This document shows, in pieces, positions 1-9,230 of a stretch of DNA of 64,000 bases; positions within the stretch are counted from its first letter, which is position 1, and each line of letters starts with the position of its first letter. The position numbers were made by a program, and so were the translations under genes. A model generated the notes under the pieces. That model did not search any database. It was not told where the DNA came from and saw nothing but the letters and a program-made list of their open reading frames with translations. The stretch lies in NCBI GenBank assembly GCA_001898625.1, contig MKUP01000018.1, forward strand, positions 16,238 through 80,237, written 5' to 3'. The DNA comes from Burkholderiales bacterium 67-32 (lineage in GTDB: Bacteria; Pseudomonadota; Gammaproteobacteria; Burkholderiales; Burkholderiaceae_B).

Positions 1-592
1 GCCGCCGGACGATGTCGCGCCACACCACGGGAAAGGTCTGCCCGCCGCGATGCGCCAGGGCGGCGGCCACCAGCAGGGCCACGGCGCCGGCCAGCAGGCC
101 GCCGGCCACGACGCCCACCGCCGTCCGCCTCAGTACGTCCCCCAGCCATTGCGTGTCGGGGTCGGTCAGGTGCGCGCCGCCGTGGCGCAGGCGCGGGTAG
201 TCCCGCACCGGCTTGCCGTCGATCAGCATCGATTCCTTGGTGAACTGGCGCACTGCCAGCGGTGCCGAGTAGGTCTTCTCGCGCCCGGCCATGGGTTTTT
301 CCAGCAAGGCATCGAGCACCGAGCGCGTGACCGGCGAATAGGCGCGCGCGCCCTTCCCGCCATTGACTTCCACCGACTCCAGCAAGGGCCGGTAGTGCAT
401 GGAGTCGAGCACCCCGATCACCACGAACACGCTCAGCACCACCACGGCGCACATGGCCGGCGTATCCCGGGCCACCCTGGCCCAGGTGGCCCGCAGGTTG
501 GGCGTGCGGCGGGCGTGCCAGGCGTAGCAGGCCACTCCCAGCACCAGCAGGAACAGCGCGACGTCGGTCCACAGAAAGACGATCTTGGGCAT
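1..592 (-). CDS. ABC transporter permease, OppC type (N-terminal part)
   Basis: Inner-membrane permease of an oligopeptide-type ABC importer; the reading frame is open from the ATG at 592 to the window edge, so only the first 197 residues are seen. The start is 4 bp after the stop of the upstream permease, as expected in one operon. Hydrophobic helices are visible at about residues 8-25 and 46-63 (VVVLSVFVVIGVL), followed by a periplasmic stretch and another helix near residue 165 (VVAGGLLAGAVALLVAAAL). An OppC/DppC/YejE-like role is inferred from its position after an OppB-like permease and a family 5 receptor. The conserved EAA loop lies outside the window. Confidence 0.75.
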   Translation of the reverse strand, partial: MPKIVFLWTDVALFLLVLGVACYAWHARRTPNLRATWARVARDTPAMCAVVVLSVFVVIGVLDSMHYRPLLESVEVNGGKGARAYSPVTRSVLDALLEKPMAGREKTYSAPLAVRQFTKESMLIDGKPVRDYPRLRHGGAHLTDPDTQWLGDVLRRTAVGVVAGGLLAGAVALLVAAALAHRGGQTFPVVWRDIVRR

Positions 593-596
593 GTTC

Positions 597-1574
597 TTAC
601 TCGAAACGCACGCGCGGATCCGCGATCGTGTAGGAGATGTCGGCCAGGATCAGGCCGATGATGTACAGCACCGAACCGATGAACACCATGGCGCGCACGA
701 TGGCGAAGTCCTGGGCGTTGATGGCGTCCATGGTGTAGCTGCCCAGGCCCGGTATGCCGAAGAAGGACTCGGCGATCAGGCTGCCCATGAACAGCAGCGG
801 GATGGCCGAGATGGTGCTGGTCAGGATGGGCAGCATGGCGTTGCGCAGCACGTGTCGGAACAGCACCAGGCGCTCGGACAGCCCCTTGGAGCGGGCCGTG
901 CGGACGTAGTCCTTGCCGATTTCCTCGAGGAACAGCGCGCGGTAGAAACGCGCCTCGGGCCCCAGCTTGGCGATGATGGCCACCAGCACGGGCAGCACCA
1001 GGAAGCGCATGGCGTCCAGCCCGCCGGCGAAGCCCGACAACGGAACCAGCCTGAGCGTCTTCGAGAACAGGTACTGCCCGGCAATGATGTAGAACAGTGC
1101 CGAGATGGAAAGCATGGCCACGCACAGCACCACGCCCCAGAAGTCCAGGTAGGTCCCCCGGAAGAACACCAGGAGCAGCGCGAACGCCACGCTGGCGAAC
1201 AGGCCCAGCAGGAAGGTCGGCACCGCCAGCGCCAGGCTGGGCCCCACCCGCTGCCGGATCTCGTAGCCGATGTCCCGGCCGGCGTCCGAGGCGCCGAAGT
1301 CGAACACGAACAACCGGGCGGAACGGTCGAAGAAGATGGTGTCGGTGTAGCGCCGCACGCCCTCGGCCTGGGCGTTGACCAACAGCGGCTTGTCGTAGCC
1401 GCGCTCGACCTTCCATTTCTCGATGGCGTCGGCGGTGACCCGGCGCCCGCCTATGGACAGGCGCGCCATGTCGTCGGGCGTATTGACCGCGAAGAACAGC
1501 ATGAAGGTGAACAGGTTGACGCCGATCAGGATCAGGACCCCGTACAGGATCCGGCGCACGATGTAGGCGGTCAT
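597..1574 (-). CDS. ABC transporter permease, OppB/YejB type
   Basis: First permease subunit of a peptide/oligopeptide ABC importer, 325 residues, the usual OppB/DppB length. It opens with the family signature MTAYIVRRILYGVLILIGV, then a periplasmic insertion of about 100 residues (residues 28-125), then five more helices. The cytoplasmic EAA-type loop is visible as VRTARSKGLSERLVLFRHVL, the site where the ATPase docks. The ATG at 1574 overlaps the stop of the receptor gene by 4 bp (ATGA), which implies translational coupling and rules out the longer upstream frame. Substrate cannot be told from sequence. Confidence 0.9.
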   Translation of the reverse strand: MTAYIVRRILYGVLILIGVNLFTFMLFFAVNTPDDMARLSIGGRRVTADAIEKWKVERGYDKPLLVNAQAEGVRRYTDTIFFDRSARLFVFDFGASDAGRDIGYEIRQRVGPSLALAVPTFLLGLFASVAFALLLVFFRGTYLDFWGVVLCVAMLSISALFYIIAGQYLFSKTLRLVPLSGFAGGLDAMRFLVLPVLVAIIAKLGPEARFYRALFLEEIGKDYVRTARSKGLSERLVLFRHVLRNAMLPILTSTISAIPLLFMGSLIAESFFGIPGLGSYTMDAINAQDFAIVRAMVFIGSVLYIIGLILADISYTIADPRVRFE

Positions 1575-3868
1575 GCCGCATCTCCCGTGGGACGGTCGGT
1601 ATGGACGGCCACGGCGCGGTCGCGGCGCCGGACCATGCGCCATGCGGGCACGGCAAGGAGGACCAGCAGCAGCACCGCCAGCGCCACCGGCCACCAGACC
1701 GGCTGGTTCCATTCGGCGATCTTGCGGGCCCGCAGGGCGGAATCGATCTTCATGAACTGGAGGTTGTTCCGTATCATCTGGGTCGGCTTGCCGTTACCCA
1801 CCCACTGCTGGTAGGCGCCCCCGGACTTGGGGAAATAGCCGAACATCCACGCGGCGTCGGTCTGCACGATGGCGACCATGCGGGCGATCAGGGCTTCCTT
1901 CTCGGGCCCGTCGTCCAGGTATTTCATGCGCTCGAACAGCTTGTCGAACTCGGGATTGACGTAGTTCGAGGCGTTCTCGCCGCCCTCCTTCGCCTTGCCG
2001 TTCGGGCCGTAGAGCAGGAACAGGAAATTCTCGGCGTCGGGATAGTCGGCATTCCAGCCCCACAGGAAGATCTGCGCCACACCGCGCCGCATCTTGTCCT
2101 GGAAGCGGTTGTAGTCGGTGGAGCGGACCTCGAGCTGGATACCCAGCTTGCCGAACTGGCGCTGCAGCCAGTCGAACTGCGAACGCGCGCCGGGCGACAC
2201 GCCGCCCATCGCGTCGTAGTTCAGGACCAGGGGCTGGCCGGTCTGCGCGTTGCGGCCATCGGGGTAGCCTGCTTCGGCCAGCAGCCGCCTGGCCTCGGCC
2301 AGCGGCTTGCGGGTGACCTTGTCGCCGTCTATGTCGTAGACCACCGGATTGGCGCCGGCGGGCGGATCGCGATAGCCCAGGAGGCCCGGCGGCAGCGGCC
2401 CATGCGCGACCTGCGCCTGGCTGTTCTCGAAGATGGTGACGTATTCCTCCCAGTCCACCGCGATGCTGATGGCCTGGCGCAGCTTGCGGTTGCGTTCTTC
2501 CTGGGCGGGGTTGTCGCCCTTGCCGACCACCGGATCCAGCCAGTTGAAACCCATGTACCAATTCTGGGTCTCGACCGTGGTCGGCAGCTTGAGCCCGCGC
2601 TCGGCGTACAGGGCCGCCTTCTCCTTGGAATCGCCGGCCGCCACCAGGTAGGCGACGCCGTATTCGCCCCGCTCGGCCTGGGGCACGTCGTAGTAGCCCT
2701 GCAGGAACTTGCCCTGCAGCGGTACGCTTTCCTTTTCGATGTTGAAGACGATGCGGTCGATGAAGGGGGTGGGTTTGCCGCAGTCCTCCAGCAGGCCGGC
2801 GGCGCGGTCCTCTTCCGTGCCCTCGCAGGGATAGGGATCGCCGCGGAAATTGGGATTGCGCGACAGGACGTGGCGGCGGTTCTCGCGGTACTCCGTCAGC
2901 ATGTACGGCCCGGTGCCCACCGGCCAGTAGTTCAGGGTCAGGTTGCGCTCGGCCATGCCGGCCTGGCTGTAGAACTGGTCGGCTTCCCAGGGGATGGGCG
3001 AGAAGAAGGTCATCGCCAGCCAGTACTTGAACTGCGGGTACTTGCCCTTGATCCGTATGCGCAGCGTATGGGGATCCAGCGCCTCCACGCCTTCGAAGGC
3101 GTATTTGCGGAAGTCCAGCCACGGCAGGTCGCGCGTGGTCGGGACCAGGCCCTTGCGCAGCTCGGCGTCGGCGGCGCGGATGCGGTCGCCGTACTCCTTG
3201 AAACCGACGATGTAGTCGGTCATGTGCGCGTAGATGGGCGATACCACACGGGTGGTGGCCAGGCGGCGGATGCCGTAGACGTAGTCGTCGGCGGTCAATT
3301 CGCGCGAACCGGTGCGAGGAAAGTCCGGGATGGCGTACTTGCCCTCCAGGTCCGCGGGGGCCAGGTGCCGGTACAGGTCCCGGCCGGCTTCGTCCACCGC
3401 GAACGCGGGGTGCGGCTGGAACCGGATGCCGGGCTTGATCGGGATGTCGTAGACGCTTTGCACCACCTGCTCCCCCGGCACGTCGTCCGGCAGGCGCTTG
3501 CCTTGCGCGTCCAGGTAGACCGGATCGACCACCTGGACGGCCGCCCGAGGCGCGAGCTGGTAGGGCCGCTTCAGGTAGTCGTAGCCGTACAGCGGCTCGT
3601 AGATCTGGTAGGTGTAGGGGGTCTCGTCGACCGAATAGGAACTGGCCGGGTCCAGGTACTTGGGCGAGCGCTGCGTGAACGCCGTGTACATGACGTTCTC
3701 GCGCTCGGCGCCGGCCGCGTAGGGGCTGTTCAGCGGCGTGCCGCCGTCCGGACCGCCGGGCGAGCACCCAGCCGCGACGACCGCCGCCACCGCCAGGAGG
3801 AATTTTCTGGCCCAACCGCACGCGCCCTGTGCGCCCTGTCTCAAACCCTCAGCGCGCGTCAGGCGCAT
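1571..3868 (-). CDS. ABC transporter substrate-binding lipoprotein (SBP_bac_5)
   Basis: Periplasmic receptor for the downstream OppB/OppC-type permeases, 765 residues. The N-terminus has a lipoprotein signal ending in VAAGC (Cys35), so it should be lipid-anchored. The family 5 solute-binding fold runs from about residue 60 to 700, with typical blocks such as YWPVGTGPYMLTEYRENRRHVLSRNP and LRQAISIAVDWEEY. It is longer than usual (about 530-600), and the C-terminus carries an extra hydrophobic helix (WWPVALAVLLLVLLAVPAW) followed by an arginine-rich tail. It could therefore be held in the inner membrane at both ends. The ligand is probably a peptide or similar; not provable here. Confidence 0.88.
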   Translation of the reverse strand: MRLTRAEGLRQGAQGACGWARKFLLAVAAVVAAGCSPGGPDGGTPLNSPYAAGAERENVMYTAFTQRSPKYLDPASSYSVDETPYTYQIYEPLYGYDYLKRPYQLAPRAAVQVVDPVYLDAQGKRLPDDVPGEQVVQSVYDIPIKPGIRFQPHPAFAVDEAGRDLYRHLAPADLEGKYAIPDFPRTGSRELTADDYVYGIRRLATTRVVSPIYAHMTDYIVGFKEYGDRIRAADAELRKGLVPTTRDLPWLDFRKYAFEGVEALDPHTLRIRIKGKYPQFKYWLAMTFFSPIPWEADQFYSQAGMAERNLTLNYWPVGTGPYMLTEYRENRRHVLSRNPNFRGDPYPCEGTEEDRAAGLLEDCGKPTPFIDRIVFNIEKESVPLQGKFLQGYYDVPQAERGEYGVAYLVAAGDSKEKAALYAERGLKLPTTVETQNWYMGFNWLDPVVGKGDNPAQEERNRKLRQAISIAVDWEEYVTIFENSQAQVAHGPLPPGLLGYRDPPAGANPVVYDIDGDKVTRKPLAEARRLLAEAGYPDGRNAQTGQPLVLNYDAMGGVSPGARSQFDWLQRQFGKLGIQLEVRSTDYNRFQDKMRRGVAQIFLWGWNADYPDAENFLFLLYGPNGKAKEGGENASNYVNPEFDKLFERMKYLDDGPEKEALIARMVAIVQTDAAWMFGYFPKSGGAYQQWVGNGKPTQMIRNNLQFMKIDSALRARKIAEWNQPVWWPVALAVLLLVLLAVPAWRMVRRRDRAVAVHTDRPTGDAA

Positions 3869-4071
3869 CGACCACCTCCCCGGAGTAGCGTCTTCTTGAG
3901 GATAGCAAAAACCGTACCGTTGACCACACCGGTTTCGTTAAGGAATACCCCGAAACTCCCCGCATCACGCATGTCGATATAGTCAACCGGCATATCCGGG
4001 CCGGGGATTTTCATTACCCGGTCCGGCTGCCCCGCCCTTAGGATGAAGGGTTCGCAGCAAAAAGGAAAATC

Positions 4072-5037
4072 ATGTTCCGCCACGCCATCCTGACGATCTC
4101 CTGCCTGCTGGCGGCCACCGCCGCGCAGGCCGACGCCTACCCTTCCCGCCCCATCACGCTGGTGGTGCCGGGCCCGGCGGGCGGCACGCCCGACGTCGTC
4201 GCCCGCATGGTCGCCGACAAACTGCGCACCCGCCTGGGGCAGCCGATCATCATCGAGAACAAGGCCGGCGCCAACGGTTTCATCGGCTCGGCCGCCGCCG
4301 CCAAGGCCCCGGCCGACGGCTATACGCTGCTGATGGGTTTTGCCCAGACCATGGCGGTCAACCCCGTCACCTTCAAGAAACTGCCCTACGACCCCGTCAA
4401 GGACTTCACCGCCGTGGCGCGACTGGTGGATTTCGAGCTGGCCCTGGCCACCCCGGCCAGCGTGCCCGCGGCCTCGCTGGGCGAGCTCGTGTCCTGGCTG
4501 CGGACCGGGCGCGGCAAATACTCGTATGGATCGTTCGGCGCCGCCTCGCCGTCGCAGTTCGCCGGCGACATGTTCAACCGCAAGGCGCAGCTGGACATGC
4601 AGCACGTCCCCTACAAGGGCTCGGCGCCCCTGGTGACCGACCTCGTGGGCGGTCAGGTGCAGTTCGGCTTCGTGGTCCTGCAGGTTGCCCAGCAACTGGC
4701 CCAGGGCGGCAAGCTGAAGATCCTGGCCGTGACCGGGGCGCGCAGGCAGCCCGCCGCCCCCAGCGTCCCGACCATGACCGAAGCCGGTTATCCCGATGTG
4801 AACGCCACCGGCTGGTACGGGCTGTACGCGCCCCAGGGCACGCCCGCCGCCGTGGTGAACAAGCTGGACGAGGCCGTGGGCCAGGTCATGCAAGACGCCG
4901 ACGTCCAGCGCAAGCTTGTGGAGCAAGGGGTGAATCCGGCCTATGCCGGGCACGACGCGCTGGCCGACTACACCCGTAGCGAAATCGCGCGCTGGCGCGA
5001 CATCGTGGCCCAGACCGGCTTCAGCGCGCAAGACTGA
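4072..5037 (+). CDS. Bug-family tripartite tricarboxylate transporter receptor
   Basis: Periplasmic ligand receptor of the Bug (TctC) family, 321 residues, the family's normal size. A Sec signal peptide (MFRHAILTISCLLAATAAQA) precedes the mature start YPSRPITLVVPGPAGG, which is the Bug hallmark, with the ligand-loop motifs VENKAGANG-like (IENKAGANGFIG), ADGYTLLMG and NLPYDP-like (KLPYDPVKDF). No TctA/TctB membrane genes are next to it, so it is an orphan receptor, as most Bug proteins are. These proteins usually bind carboxylates or amides; the ligand is unknown. The gene is divergent from the ABC receptor gene. Confidence 0.92.
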   Translation: MFRHAILTISCLLAATAAQADAYPSRPITLVVPGPAGGTPDVVARMVADKLRTRLGQPIIIENKAGANGFIGSAAAAKAPADGYTLLMGFAQTMAVNPVTFKKLPYDPVKDFTAVARLVDFELALATPASVPAASLGELVSWLRTGRGKYSYGSFGAASPSQFAGDMFNRKAQLDMQHVPYKGSAPLVTDLVGGQVQFGFVVLQVAQQLAQGGKLKILAVTGARRQPAAPSVPTMTEAGYPDVNATGWYGLYAPQGTPAAVVNKLDEAVGQVMQDADVQRKLVEQGVNPAYAGHDALADYTRSEIARWRDIVAQTGFSAQD

Positions 5038-5049
5038 CGCCCGGGCCGT

Positions 5050-5778
5050 TCAAAAGCGATAGGTAACGGCCAGCATCCCCACGATCGGGTTGATCTTCAG
5101 GTCCGATTGGCTTTCGACCGTGCCCACCGGCGTGCCGTAGGTGCGCAGGTGGGCACGGGTCTTGAGCGGCAGGTAGGACACCGACAGCAAGGCGCCCCAG
5201 TGCCTGTCGATCTGGTAGGCCGCCCCGACGTTAAGCATGGGTGCCCACTTGCTGTCGACCTTAGCCTCGGTCCTGAGATCGGGATTGGCGTTGCGGGTGA
5301 CCGTTTCCGACACCGCGCGTTGGAAGCCGTCGGTCAGGCGCACGTCCGAATACCAGATGTAGCTCAGCCCGGCGCCGACGAAGGGACGAAAGGCGCTGTC
5401 GGCGTCCCCGAAGAAATACTTGAACACCACCCCCGGGCTCCACTGGCGGGCGGAGCCGAGTTCCCCCACGGGCGCCAGCGCCTGCGCGCCGTTCAGCCTG
5501 AACCGGGGCGGCACGCCCAGGACCAGTTCGGCCGCGATGTGGTCGGTCAGGAAGCGGGTGTAGGTCAGCCCCAGGGTGTCCGCGCTTTCCAGCGACGATC
5601 CGGTATTGGGCACCGGCCCGGCCAGCGCGCCCGGCGCGACGATGGTGAGCGGCTTGCTCGAATCCTGAGGCATGACACGTACCCAGCCCACGCCGATGAT
5701 GTTGGATCCGGCGCTTTGCGCGTGGACCGCCGAGGCGCACAAGGTCCCGAGCACGGCCAGCAGGACGCGCGGCTTCAT
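5050..5778 (-). CDS. OmpW family outer-membrane protein
   Basis: Eight-stranded outer-membrane beta-barrel of the OmpW type, 242 residues. The ATG at 5778 is chosen because GGAGACAACACC lies just before it and it begins a clean signal peptide (MKPRVLLAVLGTLCASAVHA). OmpW blocks are visible: GWVRVMPQDSS at the mature N-terminus, LTYTRFLTDHIAAELVLGVPP, FRPFVGAGLSYIWY, and the C-terminal strand PIVGMLAVTYRF ending in Phe, needed for BAM insertion. OmpW proteins form narrow hydrophobic channels for small hydrophobic compounds. It is convergent with the Bug gene, 12 bp apart. Confidence 0.9.
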   Translation of the reverse strand: MKPRVLLAVLGTLCASAVHAQSAGSNIIGVGWVRVMPQDSSKPLTIVAPGALAGPVPNTGSSLESADTLGLTYTRFLTDHIAAELVLGVPPRFRLNGAQALAPVGELGSARQWSPGVVFKYFFGDADSAFRPFVGAGLSYIWYSDVRLTDGFQRAVSETVTRNANPDLRTEAKVDSKWAPMLNVGAAYQIDRHWGALLSVSYLPLKTRAHLRTYGTPVGTVESQSDLKINPIVGMLAVTYRF

Positions 5779-5958
5779 GGTGTTGTCTCCTGAGGTTCTG
5801 GTATCGCGGGCGGGAATGCACATTTGACCGGGCGATGGTCGCACATCGGCAATGCGTTAGCAAAATCTACATTTGCGTCGGTTTGTGTTCGGAGGCTGAC
5901 GCCGCGCGGCCCCACGCCCAGAATGGAGCCATGCCGTTCCCGCGGAGGTGCCGCCGCC

Positions 5959-6873
5959 ATGCCCATGGGCTCTTACCTGGACCGCCTGCGCCGCGTGCTC
6001 ATCGTCGCGCTGCTGTGGGACACCGCGCGCCGGTGGTCCGAGCACCGCGCCGCCAGCAAGGGCGCGGCGCTGGCCTTGTACATGGTGTTCTCGCTCGCGC
6101 CCATCCTGCTGCTGGTCATCGCCATCGCGGGCGCCTTCTTCGGCGAGGAGGCCGTGCGCAACCAGCTCGTCAGCCAGATCGGCTCGCTGACGGGCCGCCA
6201 GGGAGCCGAGGCCATCCAGACTGTCCTGGCCAGCGCCCAGCAATCGGACAAGGGCTGGGCAGCCGCCCTGATCTCGACCGTGCTGCTGATGTTCAGCGCG
6301 ACCACGGCCTTCTCGGAATTGAAAGAAAGCCTGGACGAGTTGTGGGACGTGCCGTCCTCGAGAACGTCGGGCATCTGGGCCCTGGTCCGCGGCCGGCTGC
6401 TGTCGTTCGGGCTGGTGCTGGTCCTGGCCCTGTTCCTGCTGATCTCGCTGGCCATCAACGCCGCGCTGGCCGCCCTGCAGGAATACTGGCACGCCTACTG
6501 GGCCGAGTCGGTGTTCTCGACGGCGGCGCTGCTGGTGTCCAACCTGTTTTCGTTCGCCGTGGTCACGGCGCTGTTCGCGGTGGTGTTCAAGCTGCTGCCC
6601 AGCATCCCTATCCCCTGGCGGGAGGTCGTTCCGGGCGCGCTGATGACGGCCGTGCTGTTCCTGATCGGCAAGGGCGTCATCGGCCTGTACCTGGGCCACG
6701 GCAGCGTGGCGTCGTCCTACGGCGTTGCCGGTTCGGTCATCGCGCTGATCCTGTGGATCTATTATTCGGCGCAGATATTCTTCTTCGGCGCCGCCTTCAC
6801 GCGGCAATACGCCGACACCTTCGGCAAGGGCAAGCACCGCCTCGCGCAGGCATTGGACGAAATCCCCCGTTGA
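5959..6873 (+). CDS. YihY/BrkB family inner-membrane protein
   Basis: Polytopic inner-membrane protein of the YihY/BrkB family (304 residues). About six hydrophobic helices are visible, e.g. GAALALYMVFSLAPILLLVIAIAGAFFG near residue 35 and LALFLLISLAINAALAAL. The family signature around LWDVP (ESLDELWDVPSS) and YGVAGSVIALILWIYYSAQIFFFGAAFTR near the C-terminus is clear. ATG at 5959 is preceded by GGAGGTG; longer frames lack a ribosome-binding site. The family was once labelled ribonuclease BN by mistake, and its biochemical role is unsettled. Confidence 0.9.
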   Translation: MPMGSYLDRLRRVLIVALLWDTARRWSEHRAASKGAALALYMVFSLAPILLLVIAIAGAFFGEEAVRNQLVSQIGSLTGRQGAEAIQTVLASAQQSDKGWAAALISTVLLMFSATTAFSELKESLDELWDVPSSRTSGIWALVRGRLLSFGLVLVLALFLLISLAINAALAALQEYWHAYWAESVFSTAALLVSNLFSFAVVTALFAVVFKLLPSIPIPWREVVPGALMTAVLFLIGKGVIGLYLGHGSVASSYGVAGSVIALILWIYYSAQIFFFGAAFTRQYADTFGKGKHRLAQALDEIPR

Positions 6874-6911
6874 AGTAGGATAGGCCTACCCGGTACGCGG
6901 GGGAGACGACG

Positions 6912-7220
6912 ATGGCCGCGCTGCATCCCTACATCAGGTTCCTGGGAAGTTTGCCTCAGTTCGAGATCGACCATCATGCGGGCACCGCCATCGAGCTGCG
7001 CAGCGGCGTCGTGGTGGCCAAGTATGAAGGCGAGAAGCCGCATCACCAGCACTGCCTGGCCCTGAGCTGGCCGGGCCAACCGGCCGGACAACCGGTGCTG
7101 GTGTCGGCCACCAAGTACGTGCCGCTACAGGTGGGCGAAGCCATCAAGCTGGGCGCGCCCCGCGCCGAGCTGCTGGAAGCCAGCCGGCACATCTTCGTCG
7201 AGGCCGGCGTATGGCACTGA
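6912..7220 (+). CDS. Small conserved-looking hypothetical protein
   Basis: 102-residue soluble protein I do not recognise. It has no signal peptide or membrane segment. It starts MAALHPYIRFLGSLPQF after GGGGGAGACGACG, a good ribosome-binding site. Codon choice (GC-rich third positions) matches its neighbours, supporting a real gene. It follows the BrkB gene by 38 bp on the same strand and may be co-transcribed. No function is proposed. Confidence 0.7.
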   Translation: MAALHPYIRFLGSLPQFEIDHHAGTAIELRSGVVVAKYEGEKPHHQHCLALSWPGQPAGQPVLVSATKYVPLQVGEAIKLGAPRAELLEASRHIFVEAGVWH

Positions 7221-7230
7221 AACCCTGTAG

Positions 7231-7431
7231 CTAGGGCACCAGCGGCGGATCGATCCAGACGAAGGTCTCGCCGCGCGAGATCATTTCCGCCACGTCTTCG
7301 GGCGGCACCTCGTAGTCGGTGCCCATCAGGCTGGCCGCGCCCGTGTCGTGGATGTGGATGACAGACGGCGGGTCGGTGTCGATGAAATACCAGTAGTACC
7401 CGGGCTTGAGGCTGTGGGGGGTGTCTTTCAC
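7231..7431 (-). CDS. Small hypothetical protein, 66 residues
   Basis: Short acidic protein (MKDTPHSLKPGYYWYFIDT...) with aromatic residues at its N-terminus and a C-terminus ending FVWIDPPLVP. No signal, membrane helix or known motif is seen. The start is preceded by AGAGCC, a weak ribosome-binding site. It is convergent with the preceding small gene, 10 bp apart. It may be a small structural domain protein; function unknown. Confidence 0.6.
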   Translation of the reverse strand: MKDTPHSLKPGYYWYFIDTDPPSVIHIHDTGAASLMGTDYEVPPEDVAEMISRGETFVWIDPPLVP

Positions 7432-7507
7432 GATGGCTCTCCGTGTGTGCGAACGTCCATACGTGAAATGATACCCATCCCCTCCGCGCCGCGCGACCCG
7501 GATGCGA

Positions 7508-7912
7508 TCAGTCCGGGATGACCGCCGTCACCTCGATCTCGACCTGGGCCTCGTCCTCGACCAAGCCGGCCACCTGCACCGCCGTCATCGCGGGGAAATG
7601 GCGGCCGATGATCTCGCGGTAGGCCTTGCCGATGTCCTCGTAGGACGCGACGTAGACCCGCTTGTCCACGACGTACCAGGTCATGCGCACGATGTGCTCC
7701 GGCCCCGCGCCGGCTTCGGCCAGCACTTCGACGATGTTGGCCAGCGCCTGCCGGACCTGGCCGGCAAAGTCCTTGGCCCGAAACACGCCGTCGGGCTCCC
7801 AGCCTATCATCCCGCTGATGAAGATCTGCTTGCCGCGGGCGGCCAGGCCGTTGCTATAGCCGCGGGGGCGGGGCCATCCGGCCGGCTGCAGGATTTCGAT
7901 ATTCGATGCCAT
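7508..7912 (-). CDS. RidA family protein (YjgF/YER057c/UK114)
   Basis: 134-residue RidA-family protein. RidA hydrolyses reactive enamine/imine intermediates; paralogues in aromatic operons often act as deaminases on ring-cleavage products. Motifs: YSNGLAARGKQIFISGMIGW, QVRQALANIVEVLAEAGAG, and the Arg of HIVRMTWYVVDKR at the RidA arginine position, with the C-terminal VQVAGLVEDEAQVEIEVTAVI. AAAGGAGAACCC precedes the ATG. As the last gene of the aminobenzoyl/salicylyl-CoA operon, 21 bp after the acyl-CoA dehydrogenase, it fits a step that releases ammonia from an enamine product of 2-aminobenzoyl-CoA degradation (inference). Confidence 0.9.
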   Translation of the reverse strand: MASNIEILQPAGWPRPRGYSNGLAARGKQIFISGMIGWEPDGVFRAKDFAGQVRQALANIVEVLAEAGAGPEHIVRMTWYVVDKRVYVASYEDIGKAYREIIGRHFPAMTAVQVAGLVEDEAQVEIEVTAVIPD

Positions 7913-7933
7913 GGGTTCTCCTTTCGTCGTTCT

Positions 7934-9121
7934 TCAGGCCGCGCCCGCCGCGCGCAGCAGTTCGCGGGCGATGATCAGTTGCTGGACTTCGGTGGCGCCT
8001 TCGTAGATGCGCAGCGCGCGGATCTCGCGATACAGCCGCTCGACCGTCTCGCCGCTGACCACGCCCTGCCCGCCGAACATCTGCACCGCCGCGTCGATCA
8101 CGCGCTGCGCGGTCTCGGTGGCGGTCATCTTGGCCATGGCCGCCTCCTTGGTGATGCGCGCGCCGCCGTCGCGCATCCATGCCGCCCGGTAGGTCAGCAG
8201 CGCCGCGGCGTCGACGCCGGTGGCCATCTCGGCCAGCTTGGCCTGGGTCAACTGGAAATCGGCCAGCGTCTGGCCGAACATGCGGCGCGAGGTCGCCCGC
8301 GCCAGCGCCTCGTCCAGGGCGCGGCGGGCGAAGCCCAGTGCCGCGGCCGCCACCGAGGTGCGGAAGACGTCCAGCGTGGCCATCGCGACCTTGAAGCCCT
8401 GCCCCGGCTCGCCCAGCCGCTGGGACACCGGCACGCGGCAGCCGTCGAAGCGCAGCCGCGCCAGCGGATGCGGCGCGATCACGTCGATGCGCTCGGCGAT
8501 CTCCAGCCCAGGGGTATCGGCATCGACCACCAGGGCGGTGATGCCGCGCGCGCCCGGCGCCTCGCCGGTCCGCACGAACGTCACGTAGAAGTCGGCGATG
8601 CCGCCATTCGAGATCCAGGTCTTGCTGCCGTCCAGCACATAGTGCGAACCATCCAGCGTGGCCGCGCAAGCCATCGCTGCCACGTCCGAACCCGCCTCGG
8701 GTTCGGACAGCGCGAAGGCGGCGATGGCCTGGCCGGCGGCCACGCGCGGCAGGTAGCGCGCGCGCTGGTCGCCGGTGCCGAACAGGCTGATCGCGCCCGA
8801 CCCCAGGCCCTGCATGGCGAAGGAAAAATCCGCCAGCCCGTCGTGATAGGCCAGTGTCTCGCGGATCAGGCAGACGGCGCGCGTGTCGATGGTGTTGGTC
8901 AGCCCGCCATGCTCCAGTCCAGCCACGGCATACCGCAGCCACCCATCCTCGCCCAGCGCGCGCACCAGCCCGCGGCAGGTCGCATCGGTATCCCCGCCAT
9001 GCGCATGCACCACCCGCCGCGCCGCCCAGGGATCGAGCTCCGCCACCAGTTCCTGGTGCCGCAGCTCGAAGAACGGCCAGGCCAGGTGCTGCGCCCTGCT
9101 CGAATTCGATGTCTCACTCAT
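7934..9121 (-). CDS. Acyl-CoA dehydrogenase
   Basis: FAD-dependent acyl-CoA dehydrogenase, 395 residues. Family motifs: [15 protein letters not shown] (about residue 136), [26 protein letters not shown], and C-terminal [33 protein letters not shown], where the Glu of YEGATE is at the catalytic-base position of short/medium-chain members. GGAGTTGAG lies before the ATG. In its operon it would oxidise an acyl-CoA made after ring reduction or opening. It follows the crotonase gene by 109 bp, the largest gap in the operon, which contains a GC-rich repeat. Confidence 0.93.
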   Translation of the reverse strand: MSETSNSSRAQHLAWPFFELRHQELVAELDPWAARRVVHAHGGDTDATCRGLVRALGEDGWLRYAVAGLEHGGLTNTIDTRAVCLIRETLAYHDGLADFSFAMQGLGSGAISLFGTGDQRARYLPRVAAGQAIAAFALSEPEAGSDVAAMACAATLDGSHYVLDGSKTWISNGGIADFYVTFVRTGEAPGARGITALVVDADTPGLEIAERIDVIAPHPLARLRFDGCRVPVSQRLGEPGQGFKVAMATLDVFRTSVAAAALGFARRALDEALARATSRRMFGQTLADFQLTQAKLAEMATGVDAAALLTYRAAWMRDGGARITKEAAMAKMTATETAQRVIDAAVQMFGGQGVVSGETVERLYREIRALRIYEGATEVQQLIIARELLRAAGAA

Positions 9122-9180
9122 CTCAACTCCAGTGAATTACTTTCCAGGGCACAGCGGATCCGGCTCCGCCGGTCCGCCAG

Positions 9181-9220
9181 TGCCGCCCCCTGGGGGGCGC
9201 GCGTAAGCGCGTAGGGGGGG
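9181..9220. repeat. GC-rich intergenic repeat, copy 1
   Basis: G/C-run element of the form CCCCCTGGGGGGCG, then GCGTAAGCGCGTA, then a run of seven or more G. A related element (CCCCCTCGGGGGGC, GCGTAGCGGC, GTGGGGG) is at 55621-55668. The copies share architecture rather than full identity. This copy splits the aromatic operon between the crotonase and acyl-CoA dehydrogenase genes and may form a stem-loop. Confidence 0.55.
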
Positions 9221-9230
9221 GACCTCTCCT

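Noticed and set aside
1601..3982. 793-residue open frame antisense to the ABC receptor
   Set aside because: Low-complexity His/Arg/Gln-rich translation typical of an antisense shadow in high-GC DNA; the opposite strand has clear family motifs.
3869..4071. Promoter pair in the ABC receptor/Bug divergent gap
   Set aside because: TTGAC-like hexamers occur on both strands, but no convincing -10 lies at proper spacing.
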